From: Wenyingzhuangia fucanilytica
GTDB lineage: Bacteria > Bacteroidota > Bacteroidia > Flavobacteriales > Flavobacteriaceae
Assembly: GCF_001697185.1 (NCBI RefSeq)
Contig: NZ_CP014224.1
Coordinates: 2,232,001 to 2,296,000, forward strand
Reading direction: 5' to 3'
DNA length: 64,000 bases
This document shows, piece after piece, positions 1 through 8,592 of the stretch. The notes beneath the pieces are model-generated. The model was given only the letters and a program-made list of their open reading frames with translations. It ran no database searches and was not told the origin of the DNA. Numbering within the stretch: position 1 is the first letter of the stretch; every line of letters begins with the position of its first letter. The position numbers and the translations under genes were made by a program.

Positions 1-463
1 TTTGATAACCTGCTTTTATTCTTCTGTGTTGATAAGCATCATCTAACAAAATTAAATTGGTTTTAGCTTGTAACTTTAACAGTTGTTTTACACCTGCTAC
101 CCTATCACCATTTACAGCTACATTTATTTTAGAAAACTTTTGATAAAACTGAAAAGGTTCATCTCCCAATTCTTCAACAGTAGTATTTTCATTAGCCAAT
201 ACAAAACCTTTAGATTTTCTTTTATATCCCCTACTCAAAACCGCTATGTTAGTTTTGTCTTGTAATAAACGAATCAAATACTCAATTTGCGGAGTTTTTC
301 CTGTTCCCCCTACACTTAAATTCCCAACCGTAATGATAGGAATATCAAATGAGGTAGATTTAAAAAAACCAAAATCATACATTAGGTTTCTAAAAGACAC
401 AATAATTCCATATAAAACAGAAAATGGTAAAAGTAAAATTCTTAATATCGTAATGAAATTCAT
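1..463 (-). CDS. lpxK: Tetraacyldisaccharide 4'-kinase LpxK (3' part outside window)
   Basis: LpxK phosphorylates the 4' position of the lipid A disaccharide precursor at the inner membrane. The first 154 codons are visible and the gene runs off the left edge. Residues 1-25 form a hydrophobic membrane anchor. Residues 47-58 (GNLSVGGTGKTP) are the LpxK P-loop, SRGYKRKSKG follows at about 78, and DDAYQHR at 141-147 matches the family's conserved D-D-x-x-Q-H-R segment. The ATG at 463 is the first in-frame start and has a good promoter 29 nt upstream. It is divergent from the Nif3-like gene. The identification is firm from motifs; the missing C-terminus cannot be assessed. Confidence 0.93.
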   Translation of the reverse strand, partial: MNFITILRILLLPFSVLYGIIVSFRNLMYDFGFFKSTSFDIPIITVGNLSVGGTGKTPQIEYLIRLLQDKTNIAVLSRGYKRKSKGFVLANENTTVEELGDEPFQFYQKFSKINVAVNGDRVAGVKQLLKLQAKTNLILLDDAYQHRRIKAGYQ

Positions 464-491
464 TTGTGCTATATCAGTTATATCTTAATTT

Positions 492-499
492 CAAAACTA
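492..499 (-). promoter_or_regulatory. Promoter -7 box of lpxK
   Basis: On the minus strand the sequence reads TAGTTTTG, an exact match to the Bacteroidota -7 consensus TAnnTTTG. A TTG lies 20 nt further upstream (plus-strand CAA at 520-522), the usual position of the -33 element. The lpxK ATG is 28 nt downstream. Confidence 0.6.
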
Positions 500-540
500 A
501 AACAATTCCATCCTAGAAACAACAAATAGAACAAAATCTG

Positions 541-548
541 TATTTTTG
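541..548 (+). promoter_or_regulatory. Promoter -7 box directly before the Nif3-like gene
   Basis: TATTTTTG matches TAnnTTTG. Only 3 nt separate it from the ATG at 552, so transcription would start at or within the start codon. This makes the upstream in-frame TTG at 546, which lies inside the box, an unlikely start. Confidence 0.5.
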
Positions 549-551
549 AAT

Positions 552-1646
552 ATGAAGATTAAAGAAATTACAAGTTATATAGAAAAGTTAGCTCCACTAA
601 GCTATGCCGAAGATTTTGACAATGTAGGTTTATTAGTGGGAAACTATCATACCGAAGTCACTGGAGTATTAGTAACTCTTGATACATTAGAACAAACTGT
701 TGATGAAGCAATTCAAAAGAATTGTAATTTAATAGTAAGTTTTCATCCTATTATTTTTGATGGACTAAAAAAATTCAACGGAAATAGTTATGTTGAAAGA
801 GTAGTCATGAAAGCTATTAAGCATGATATTGCTATATATGCAACTCACACCGCTTTAGACAATTCTTTTAATGGTGTAAGCGCTAAAATGTGCGAAGTAT
901 TAGAACTTAAAAACAAAGAAGTTTTAATTCCACAAAAAGGAACCATCAAAAAACTAATCACTTTTGTTCCAGTTCACAATGCTGATAGTGTTAGAGAAGC
1001 TCTTTTTGAAGTTGGTGCTGGTGCCATTGGAAATTATAGTGAATGTAGTTTTAATATTAATGGTACAGGAACCTTTAATGGAAATGAAAACTCTAATCCT
1101 GTAGTGGGTACAAAAGGGACTACTTCAAAAGAACAAGAAACGCAAATTGGCATTACTTTTCCTAAACACTTAGAAAGTAAAGTTTTAAAAACACTTCTTA
1201 AAACACATCCATACGAAGAGGTTGCTTATGAAATAACTACTTTAGAAAACACAAATCAACACATTGGTATCGGAATGATTGGAGAGTTATCAACTCCAAT
1301 GCTTTCTAAAGATTTTTTAAGCTATGTTAAAAATAAAATGAATACCGAATGCATAAGACACTCTGCACCTTTGACCTCAAAAATTAAAAAAGTAGCTGTA
1401 CTTGGTGGCTCTGGAAGTTTTGGTATAAATGCCGCAATAAGCAAGGGAGCTGATGCCTATATTACGGCCGATTTTAAATATCATGAATTTTATAAAGCAG
1501 AAGGAAAAATATTAATTACCGATATTGGACACTACGAAAGTGAACAGTTTACAAAAAACTTATTAGTTGATTATCTTAAAGAAAATTTTCGTAATTTTGC
1601 AATCATTTTATCGGATAAAAGTACAAACCCAATATATTACTCATAG
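552..1646 (+). CDS. Nif3-like dinuclear metal centre hexameric protein (YbgI/DUF34 family)
   Basis: A 364-residue protein of the Nif3/YbgI family, conserved metal-binding proteins often labelled GTP cyclohydrolase I type 2, whose true reaction is unsettled. The N-terminal half contains SFHPIIFDGLK and THTALDN, which supply metal-ligand histidines and an aspartate. The C-terminal half contains DIGHYESEQF, the matching ligand segment. Between them, roughly residues 125-240, lies the PII-like insertion typical of the long form (VPVHNADSVREALFEVGAGAIG). I chose the ATG at 552 over an in-frame TTG at 546 because the TTG is part of the promoter. The next gene starts 5 nt downstream, so the two are co-transcribed, an arrangement common in Bacteroidota. 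Confidence 0.9.
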   Translation: MKIKEITSYIEKLAPLSYAEDFDNVGLLVGNYHTEVTGVLVTLDTLEQTVDEAIQKNCNLIVSFHPIIFDGLKKFNGNSYVERVVMKAIKHDIAIYATHTALDNSFNGVSAKMCEVLELKNKEVLIPQKGTIKKLITFVPVHNADSVREALFEVGAGAIGNYSECSFNINGTGTFNGNENSNPVVGTKGTTSKEQETQIGITFPKHLESKVLKTLLKTHPYEEVAYEITTLENTNQHIGIGMIGELSTPMLSKDFLSYVKNKMNTECIRHSAPLTSKIKKVAVLGGSGSFGINAAISKGADAYITADFKYHEFYKAEGKILITDIGHYESEQFTKNLLVDYLKENFRNFAIILSDKSTNPIYYS

Positions 1647-1651
1647 TTATT

Positions 1652-2425
1652 ATGGCAACTAAACAAGAAGTATCTGTAGAAGACAAGTTAAGAGCTTTAT
1701 ACAATTTACAATTAATCGACTCTAGAATTGATGAAATCATAAGCGTTCAAGGAGAGTTACCACTAGAGATTGAAGATTTAGACAGTGAAATTGCTGGGTT
1801 ATCAACTCGTATTGAAAAATTAAATCAAGATGTTGCTGGTTTTGAAACTGAGATTTCTAACAGAAAATCAAGTATTTTAGAATCTAAAGAATTGGTTAAA
1901 AAATACACTGAACAACAAAAATCTGTTCGTAACAACAGAGAGTTTGATTCTTTAACTAAAGAGGCTGAATTTCAAGAATTAGAAATTGAATTGGCTGAAA
2001 AAAGAATCAAAGAAGCTTATGCTAAAATTGAGCAAAAAAAGGAAATTATTGCTAGAACTACTGAAAAATTAAACGCTCAACAATCTCACTTAGATCATAA
2101 AAAATCTGAATTAGATGCTATTTTAAAGGAAACTGAAAATGAGCAAAATGAGTTAAACAAACTTTCAGAGCAAATGGCTGAAAAAATTGACAACCATTTA
2201 TTAGTTGCTTATAAAAGAATTAGAAAAAGTGTTGTAAATGGATTAGCTGTAGTTCCAATTGAAAGAGGTGCTGCTGGTGGATCTTACTTTACTATTCCTC
2301 CTCAAGTTCAAATTGAAATTGCTAGCCGTAAAAAAATAACTATCGATGAATATTCTGGTAGAATTTTAGTTGATGCTGCCTTAGCAGAAGAAGAAAGAGA
2401 AAAATTGTCTTCTATTATTAAATAA
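1652..2425 (+). CDS. Coiled-coil protein with degenerate C4 zinc ribbon (DUF164/CdsZ family)
   Basis: A 257-residue protein, mostly long coiled coil (about residues 15-185), rich in Glu, Lys and Leu. The C-terminal 60 residues align by eye with the zinc ribbon of the C4-type family: the family core of Cys-pair, IPPQ, EI, basic stretch, Cys-pair, GRIL appears here as AAGGSYFTIPPQVQIEI, then KITIDEYSGRIL. All four zinc cysteines are absent, so metal binding through the usual site is not expected. Homologues are implicated in diverse roles and no reaction can be assigned. It is translated from the same mRNA as the Nif3-like gene, 5 nt downstream of it, and is followed by a strong terminator. Confidence 0.85.
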   Translation: MATKQEVSVEDKLRALYNLQLIDSRIDEIISVQGELPLEIEDLDSEIAGLSTRIEKLNQDVAGFETEISNRKSSILESKELVKKYTEQQKSVRNNREFDSLTKEAEFQELEIELAEKRIKEAYAKIEQKKEIIARTTEKLNAQQSHLDHKKSELDAILKETENEQNELNKLSEQMAEKIDNHLLVAYKRIRKSVVNGLAVVPIERGAAGGSYFTIPPQVQIEIASRKKITIDEYSGRILVDAALAEEEREKLSSIIK

Positions 2426-2448
2426 GAATTCAATTCTATATATATAAA

Positions 2449-2479
2449 AGAGCATCTGTACAGATGCTCTTTTTTTTTT
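2449..2479 (+). terminator. Intrinsic terminator after the zinc-ribbon gene
   Basis: A perfect 22-nt palindrome (arms AGAGCATCTGT / ACAGATGCTCT) is followed by nine T residues. It closes the Nif3-like operon. Confidence 0.9.
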
Positions 2480-2542
2480 ACCACTTATCTACACAAAAAT
2501 ACCACTCACCTAAAAACTCCAAAAACAACTAGACTAGCTCTT

Positions 2543-2550
2543 TACTTTTG
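2543..2550 (+). promoter_or_regulatory. Promoter -7 box of the T9SS protein gene
   Basis: TACTTTTG fits TAnnTTTG and lies 27 nt before the ATG at 2578, downstream of the preceding terminator. No clear TTG -33 element was seen. Confidence 0.5.
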
Positions 2551-2577
2551 ATATAGAATTATACAAACAGCTATATC

Positions 2578-5175
2578 ATGAAAGTAACATCATTTAAATC
2601 AAAAGTTTTTTTATTGATTATCACATCAATAATTACCATAAATGCAAACGCACAAAACGAACCTTTTAACTGCGTATACAATGCTTACTTATTTCAATAC
2701 AACGATGTTTATGCTGTTAATTTAGCTTCTGGAACTTCATTATTAGTTGCCGAAGACATTACAGAAAATAGTATTAACGCATCTGCTTACAATAATGTAG
2801 ATGGTTATTTATGGGGATTCTTAAAAAACGAGCCTAAGACATTAATCAGAATTGGAAATGATTTTAGCACAAATAAATTCACCATTAACTCCATTCCAGA
2901 TGATGCTATTTTTAGTTTTGTAGGTGATATTAATGTAGATGGAATATATCATTATAAAGTAAGTAAATCTATCTACAAAGTTGACCTAAACCCAAATTCA
3001 GATAATTACCTTGAGTTTATTGAAAGTTTTGAATTAACACAAAACATCAACGTACATGACTGGGCTTTTAATGTTAATGATAACAATTTATACACTGTAG
3101 AAAAAAACAGCAATCACCTATATAGAATCAACACTGAAACTAAAGTAATGACCGATTTAGGAATTGTTCCTATTCTTATTGGTAATGACTACACATATGG
3201 TGCTGTCTATTTTGATGTTGACGGAAACTTATATGTATCAGCAAATCAAACAGGAACAATTTATAGAATAAAAAATGTGCATAATATTACCACTAACGGT
3301 TATATTGATTCAAATCTATTTGCATATGGTCCTGCAAGCGCATCAAATGATGGTGCTAGATGCCCAAGCGCTCCTGTGCCAGATGAAGACTGTAGTAATG
3401 GAAAAGATGATGATGGTGATGGTTTAATAGACTGTGATGATCCTGCTTGTTCAGGTGTAGAATCTTGTCCTACAATTACGTTAACAACTTCGGCTAATAA
3501 AGGTGGATTAGAAAGTAACAATAGGTTATCTCAAAAAATTACAGCTAGAAACTATTTAAGAAGTAAAACAAATTATGATTTTGATAGTAAAAAAGCTCCA
3601 ACATTTAAGCCTTCAAATAAAATCTATTTAGGGCAAAAAACGATGGTTGGAATAGAAGATTTTATCCCATATGATGGTGTTAAAAATACCGAAGCTAAAA
3701 TTACAACACCTTCAGACTTAATCAATTTAACCAATGCTAAAAAAATATTTTCTGTAGATTACGTTAACACACAACAACAAACTGTTGCTTCTATTTTAAC
3801 AATGGAAACAGAAAATGGAGTCTACGAACACACAAAATATATTTGTGATAGACTTTTAGGGGCTGAAATATTAGGGATTAATACTTTCTATATAAATGAT
3901 GAAATGTTTATTAAAACAACAATCAAAAGTCCTAGTGGAGAAATTGAACACGTAATTAGTTTTGCTGTAAGTGATAATGGAAGTGGATACGATGTAGAAT
4001 CACACTGGAACCTAGATAAATACACTCAAAACATTTCATATTACAACTATCAAGTTTGGTCTAATTCTGTAGATGACTTATATAGACTAACTTCTAAAAT
4101 TTTAGAGATGTTTAGCAATGTAAAGCCCATCACTAGTTATAAAAACTCTACCCCTCCTTACGTTTATGTAAAGAGCGGAAACTATAAAAACGGAAAATTA
4201 ACCTTAAACATTGTAAACACAAATAATGCTACAAATATTAAAATCAAAGGTGGATTAAGAGCTTCGGAAACAAGTGATACCGAAACTATTGATAGTGATA
4301 TTGAAATAGACAGTTATAATACTAAAATAGAATTTGAAGCAAAATCTCTTTTTGATTTTGGTTTTAGAATTGAAGGAAATAATGGAGGTACCCCCGATGA
4401 TGTGTTTATGGCTGATGGTGCTTGGGGAGTAGATGCTTCTGCTAAGAATACAGAAGTTATTAGCTTTGACGTAAGTCCACAGGAAGACATTATTACGGAC
4501 GGAAGTTATATGGTAGAAAGAGGTATTAACTTATCTGCAAAAACAACTGAATACGTTTCTGTTTATAAAGCCTTTACACCAAGATTCAATGCCATCGATT
4601 TACAAGAGTACAATACCTTAAAATTAAATCTAAAAGGAACAGGTAAATTATCTATTGTAATAATGAAAGAAGATGTTCAACACTGGGAAGATCAACATAA
4701 ATACACTGTAGAACTAACAAACGAAACTACCACAAAGGAAATATTATTAAGTGATTTTAAAAACAGCCATAATGAGTCTATTAAAATGTCAAACGTTACC
4801 ATGATGGTTTTTGTTTTAACAAATGAAAATATTGGAACAGAAGAATATAAGTCAGTTTCATTAGAGAATATAGAATTTAAACAGGCTGAAAACCTATCTA
4901 ATAACAACATAACTTTTAACCAACAAGTTCAGATAAATCCTAACCCAATAAAAACAAACACTACTATTAGTTATTATAGTAATATTAATAGTAACTATGA
5001 ATTATCAATCTTTGATATTACTGGTAAAAGAATTAATATGATGACTGGTAATACACAATTGGGAAATAACAATATTAACTACAACAAAACCAACGAAGAA
5101 AATGGAGTGTATGTTTTTAAATTAAAAATTACCAATGGACAGAGTTATACAGGAAAATTGATTTTCTCTAACTAG
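2578..5175 (+). CDS. Large secreted protein with type IX secretion sorting domain
   Basis: An 865-residue protein exported across both membranes. Residues 1-26 are a Sec signal peptide ending in ANAQ. Residues of about 30-250 resemble the repeat-poor propeller-like region found in many bacteroidotal surface proteins (segments such as YLFQYNDVYAVNLASG and LYRINTETKVMTDLG). Around 272-292 is an Asp-rich calcium-loop-like motif, DCSNGKDDDGDGLIDCDDPAC up to residue 292 in outline, with paired cysteines. A middle region of unknown fold follows, and about residues 600-770 look like a beta-sandwich carbohydrate-binding-type domain. The last 75 residues are a Por/T9SS sorting domain (INPNPIKTNTTISYY, FDITGKRI, GVYVFKLK). 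It is monocistronic between two terminators. No catalytic motif was recognised, so a surface-adhesion or binding role is only inferred. Confidence 0.8.
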   Translation: MKVTSFKSKVFLLIITSIITINANAQNEPFNCVYNAYLFQYNDVYAVNLASGTSLLVAEDITENSINASAYNNVDGYLWGFLKNEPKTLIRIGNDFSTNKFTINSIPDDAIFSFVGDINVDGIYHYKVSKSIYKVDLNPNSDNYLEFIESFELTQNINVHDWAFNVNDNNLYTVEKNSNHLYRINTETKVMTDLGIVPILIGNDYTYGAVYFDVDGNLYVSANQTGTIYRIKNVHNITTNGYIDSNLFAYGPASASNDGARCPSAPVPDEDCSNGKDDDGDGLIDCDDPACSGVESCPTITLTTSANKGGLESNNRLSQKITARNYLRSKTNYDFDSKKAPTFKPSNKIYLGQKTMVGIEDFIPYDGVKNTEAKITTPSDLINLTNAKKIFSVDYVNTQQQTVASILTMETENGVYEHTKYICDRLLGAEILGINTFYINDEMFIKTTIKSPSGEIEHVISFAVSDNGSGYDVESHWNLDKYTQNISYYNYQVWSNSVDDLYRLTSKILEMFSNVKPITSYKNSTPPYVYVKSGNYKNGKLTLNIVNTNNATNIKIKGGLRASETSDTETIDSDIEIDSYNTKIEFEAKSLFDFGFRIEGNNGGTPDDVFMADGAWGVDASAKNTEVISFDVSPQEDIITDGSYMVERGINLSAKTTEYVSVYKAFTPRFNAIDLQEYNTLKLNLKGTGKLSIVIMKEDVQHWEDQHKYTVELTNETTTKEILLSDFKNSHNESIKMSNVTMMVFVLTNENIGTEEYKSVSLENIEFKQAENLSNNNITFNQQVQINPNPIKTNTTISYYSNINSNYELSIFDITGKRINMMTGNTQLGNNNINYNKTNEENGVYVFKLKITNGQSYTGKLIFSN

Positions 5176-5201
5176 AGAAAAAGAAAATATAAAGCACAAA
5201 A

Positions 5202-5236
5202 AAACCCACTTACATCGTTAAGCGGGTTTTAATTTT
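5202..5236. terminator. Bidirectional terminator between the T9SS gene and cspA
   Basis: The arms AAACCC-a-CTT and AAG-c-GGGTTT enclose a short loop. There are A residues on the left and T residues on the right, so it can end transcription from both convergent genes. Confidence 0.8.
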
Positions 5237-5251
5237 TTTAAAAAGCAAATA

Positions 5252-5443
5252 TTATAAAGCTTTAACGTCTACTGCGTTTAATCCTTTTCTACCTTCTTTT
5301 AAGTCAAATTCAACTGCATCTCCTTCTCTAACTTCGTCAATTAATCCTGAGATGTGTACGAAATAATCTTGTTGTGTTTCGTCGTCAATAATAAATCCAA
5401 AACCTTTAGATTCATTAAAGAACTTTACTGTACCTTTTTTCAC
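5252..5443 (-). CDS. Cold-shock domain protein (CspA family)
   Basis: A 63-residue single cold-shock domain, the normal length. RNP1 is KGFGFI (residues 13-18) and RNP2 is YFVHIS (27-32). It binds single-stranded RNA or DNA and acts as an RNA chaperone in the cytoplasm. The start is GTG at 5443: reading upstream in frame there is no ATG before a stop codon, so GTG is the only reasonable start. A promoter box 26 nt upstream implies a short leader rather than the long cold-responsive leader of enterobacterial cspA. It is monocistronic. The family call is very secure; cold induction is not shown by the sequence. Confidence 0.95.
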   Translation of the reverse strand: MKKGTVKFFNESKGFGFIIDDETQQDYFVHISGLIDEVREGDAVEFDLKEGRKGLNAVDVKAL

Positions 5444-5469
5444 TGTGTAAAATATTATTTAATAAAGTA

Positions 5470-5477
5470 CAAACATA
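5470..5477 (-). promoter_or_regulatory. Promoter -7 box of the cold-shock gene
   Basis: The minus strand reads TATGTTTG, an exact TAnnTTTG match. A TTG lies 21 nt upstream (plus-strand CAA at 5499-5501). The predicted leader is about 20 nt. Confidence 0.65.
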
Positions 5478-5547
5478 GTATTTAAAAAATAAATCACACA
5501 ATAAACTGCTTAATTTATTATTTAACAAATAACTGAAAGTCAATAAA

Positions 5548-5574
5548 AAAGCCTATCTATAATAGATAGGCTTT
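5548..5574 (-). terminator. Terminator of the rimP-nusA-infB operon
   Basis: The hairpin has 12-nt arms AAAGCCTATCTA and TAGATAGGCTTT with a 3-nt loop, followed on the minus strand by TTTTTT. It sits 20 nt past the infB stop codon. Confidence 0.88.
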
Positions 5575-5594
5575 GATTTATTTTTTTAAGAAAA

Positions 5595-8531
5595 TTATTT
5601 TAATTTCTTTTTTACTTCTACAATATGGTATGATTCAATAATATCTCCAACGGCAATATCGTTGTAGTTTTTAATCTGAACCCCACAATCATAACCTTTA
5701 GCAACTTCTTTAACATCGTCTTTAAAACGTTTTAATGTTGCTAACTCACCATCGTGAACTACAATACTATCTCTAATAATTCTAACTTTAGAATTTCTAG
5801 TAATCTTACCTTGAATAACCATACATCCTGCAATATTACCAACTTTAGAAATTTTGTAAACTTCTCTAATCTCTACGTTACCTAATAATTCTTCTTTAGT
5901 GTCTGGAGATAACATACCTTCCATCGCATCTTTAAGATCATTAATTGCATCGTAAATAATAGAATAAGTTCTGATATCAACTTCTTCTGTATCTGCTAAT
6001 TGTCTTGCATTTCCTGCAGGCCTAACATTAAATCCTACAATAATTGCATCAGAAGCAGAAGCTAATAATACATCAGACTCCGTAATTGCACCAACACCTT
6101 TATGTAAAATATTTACTTGAATCTCTTCAGTAGATAATTTTTGGAAAGAATCTGTTAATGCTTCTACAGAACCATCCACATCTCCTTTTAAGATGATGTT
6201 TAACTCTTTAAAGTCTCCTAACGCAATACGACGACCAATTTCATCTAAAGTAAGAGTTTTTTGAGTTCTTACAGATTGCTCACGTTGTAATTGAGAACGC
6301 TTTGATGCTATTTGTTTAGCTTCTCTTTCGTCTTCAAAAACATTAAACTTATCTCCTGCTTGAGGTGCTCCGTCTAATCCTAAAATAGATACAGGCGTAG
6401 ATGGTGGAGCTGCTTCAACGTTTTTACCACGTTCATCAAACATTGCTCTTACTTTACCAGAGTGTTTACCTGCTAAAATATAATCACCTATTTTTAAAGT
6501 ACCTGCTTGAACCATAATGGTTGAAACATATCCTCTACCTTTATCTAATTGTGCTTCTACAACTGTACCAACTGCTGATTTATTTGGATTAGCTTTTAAT
6601 TCTAAAATTTCAGATTCTAAAACTACTTTCTCTAATAAATCTTCAACACCTAATCCTGTTTTTGCAGAAATTTCTTGGCATTGGTATTTACCACCCCAAT
6701 CTTCAACCAACATATCCATGCTAGCTAATTGTTGCTTAACATTATCTGGATTTGCAGTAGGTTTATCAATTTTGTTTAAAGCAAAAACAATAGGTACTCC
6801 TGCAGCTTGTGCATGGCTAATTGCTTCTTTTGTTTGCGGCATCACATCATCATCGGCAGCAATCACAATAATTACTAAATCCGTAACTTGAGCACCACGT
6901 GCACGCATTGCTGTAAAGGCCTCGTGACCTGGTGTATCTAAAAATGCAATTTTTTGTCCTGTATTAATCTTTACAGAATAAGCCCCAATATGTTGAGTAA
7001 TTCCTCCAGATTCTCCAGCAATCACATTTGCATTACGAATATAATCTAGTAATGATGTTTTACCATGATCTACGTGTCCCATGATGGTTACAATAGGAGC
7101 TCTATCTTCTAAGTCTTCTTCATCATCTTCAGCTTCGGCAACAGCTTCTTCAACTTCTGCACCAACAAACTCAACATCATAATTAAACTCTTCTGCAACA
7201 ATCTTAATTGTTTCAGCATCTAAACGTTGGTTCATTGTTACCATCATTCCTAACATCATACATGCTGAAATAATTTCGGTAACCTGAACATCCATCATCG
7301 TTGCAACTTCACTTACAGTAACAAACTCTGTTACTTTTAAGATTTTGCTGTCTGCTGCTTCTTGTGCTTGAGCATCATCAGCTTGTTGACGGTGTAAATC
7401 ACGTTTTTCTCTACGGTGCTTAGCCCCTTTATTCTTTTTAGATTTTCCTTGAAGCCTTTCTAGGGTCTCACGTACTTGTCTTTGTACTTCTTCATCTGTA
7501 GGCTCTTCCTTGGTAACAGGAGCTGCAAATCTACCTCTCTGACCTGGTCCTCCTGGTCTTCTATTAGGTCCTCCTGCATTAGCTCTTTGTCCTGGTCCTC
7601 CTCCTGATCTATTTCCTTGACCTGGTCCTCCTGCACGATTGTTTGTGTTAGGAGTTCCTGGTTTTACAATTCTCTTACGTTTTTTCTTAGCATCGTTAGC
7701 AGCATTTGCAGCCGCCTTAGGATCTGGCTTCTTCTTTTTAGGTCTTTCAAATTGTTTTAAATCAATTGTTGTACCTGTAAGTCTTGGCCCTGTAAGTTTT
7801 TGATATTGAGTTTTAATAGCCTCTGGCTCTCCACCTTCCTCAGGATCATTACTTGCTGTAGGTGCTGCTGTAGTTTCCTCTTTAACTTCTGGTGCTTTTT
7901 CTTTAGCTACCGGCTTGCTAACTGAGGCAGAAGGCATTTCTTTTGAAACTTCAGGTTTTGGAGCTTCTGCTTTTGGCTTAGGCTCTTCCTTTTTTACTTC
8001 TTTTTCTACTTTAGGAGTCTCTTTAATTACTTCTGGAGCAGATTTAACTATTTTAAGTCCTCCTAATTTAGGAGCGCTAGCTTTAATTACTTCAGGCTCT
8101 TTTGGGGTTTCTACTGGTTTAACAGTTTCTTCTTTTGGAGCTTGAGCTTTTGGCTCTTCTTTTTGAACAGGAGCAGCTGGCTTAGGTTCTAAATCTATTT
8201 TACCAACAGTTTTTAACTCTAACTTTTCAGCTTTAGCCTTTAGAATTCTATTCTTTTCCTCCTCTTCTTTACGTTTTTTCTCTTCTTGAGCAATACGTAA
8301 TTCTTCTTTTTCCTTTCTTTTCTCTTCTCCTACTTCTTTAGAATCAGCTTTCTTTTGGGCATCCGTTTGAAAACCGTCTAATAAGATTTGATATTCTTGA
8401 TTAGAAATTTTTGTTGTAGGACGAGCCTCTATTTCTATCCCTTTGGATGAAAGATGCTCTACCGCCCTATCTAACGATATGTTTAATTCTCGTAAAACTT
8501 TGTTAAGCCTTAATGTTTTGCTTACAGACAT
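5595..8531 (-). CDS. infB: Translation initiation factor IF-2
   Basis: A 978-residue GTPase that places initiator tRNA on the 30S subunit. Residues 1-55 form the first IF2-N domain. A long Lys/Glu/Pro-rich linker follows, then a Gly/Arg/Pro-rich low-complexity stretch near residues 295-335 ([15 protein letters not shown] repeats). A second IF2-N domain sits near 390-450. The G domain begins about residue 475 with GHVDHGKTS (G1), DTPGHEAF (G3) and NKID (G4), followed by domains II to IV. The length matches Bacteroidota IF2, which carries an extended N-terminus. It is the last gene of the rimP-nusA-infB operon, 61 nt after nusA, and is followed by a clear terminator. Confidence 0.98.
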   Translation of the reverse strand: MSVSKTLRLNKVLRELNISLDRAVEHLSSKGIEIEARPTTKISNQEYQILLDGFQTDAQKKADSKEVGEEKRKEKEELRIAQEEKKRKEEEEKNRILKAKAEKLELKTVGKIDLEPKPAAPVQKEEPKAQAPKEETVKPVETPKEPEVIKASAPKLGGLKIVKSAPEVIKETPKVEKEVKKEEPKPKAEAPKPEVSKEMPSASVSKPVAKEKAPEVKEETTAAPTASNDPEEGGEPEAIKTQYQKLTGPRLTGTTIDLKQFERPKKKKPDPKAAANAANDAKKKRKRIVKPGTPNTNNRAGGPGQGNRSGGGPGQRANAGGPNRRPGGPGQRGRFAAPVTKEEPTDEEVQRQVRETLERLQGKSKKNKGAKHRREKRDLHRQQADDAQAQEAADSKILKVTEFVTVSEVATMMDVQVTEIISACMMLGMMVTMNQRLDAETIKIVAEEFNYDVEFVGAEVEEAVAEAEDDEEDLEDRAPIVTIMGHVDHGKTSLLDYIRNANVIAGESGGITQHIGAYSVKINTGQKIAFLDTPGHEAFTAMRARGAQVTDLVIIVIAADDDVMPQTKEAISHAQAAGVPIVFALNKIDKPTANPDNVKQQLASMDMLVEDWGGKYQCQEISAKTGLGVEDLLEKVVLESEILELKANPNKSAVGTVVEAQLDKGRGYVSTIMVQAGTLKIGDYILAGKHSGKVRAMFDERGKNVEAAPPSTPVSILGLDGAPQAGDKFNVFEDEREAKQIASKRSQLQREQSVRTQKTLTLDEIGRRIALGDFKELNIILKGDVDGSVEALTDSFQKLSTEEIQVNILHKGVGAITESDVLLASASDAIIVGFNVRPAGNARQLADTEEVDIRTYSIIYDAINDLKDAMEGMLSPDTKEELLGNVEIREVYKISKVGNIAGCMVIQGKITRNSKVRIIRDSIVVHDGELATLKRFKDDVKEVAKGYDCGVQIKNYNDIAVGDIIESYHIVEVKKKLK

Positions 8532-8592
8532 ATATAATTTTTACTGTTTTTTTGTTTAAGAAGATGTTTTGATTAAAAGGCTATTGACTACC

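Noticed and set aside
6517-6891. A 124-codon frame on the plus strand inside infB
   Set aside because: It is antisense to the conserved GTPase domain; such frames are common opposite AT-rich conserved genes.
7510-7660. Short repeated units that could suggest a CRISPR or tandem array
   Set aside because: They encode the Gly/Arg/Pro-rich linker of IF2; no spacers and no cas genes.
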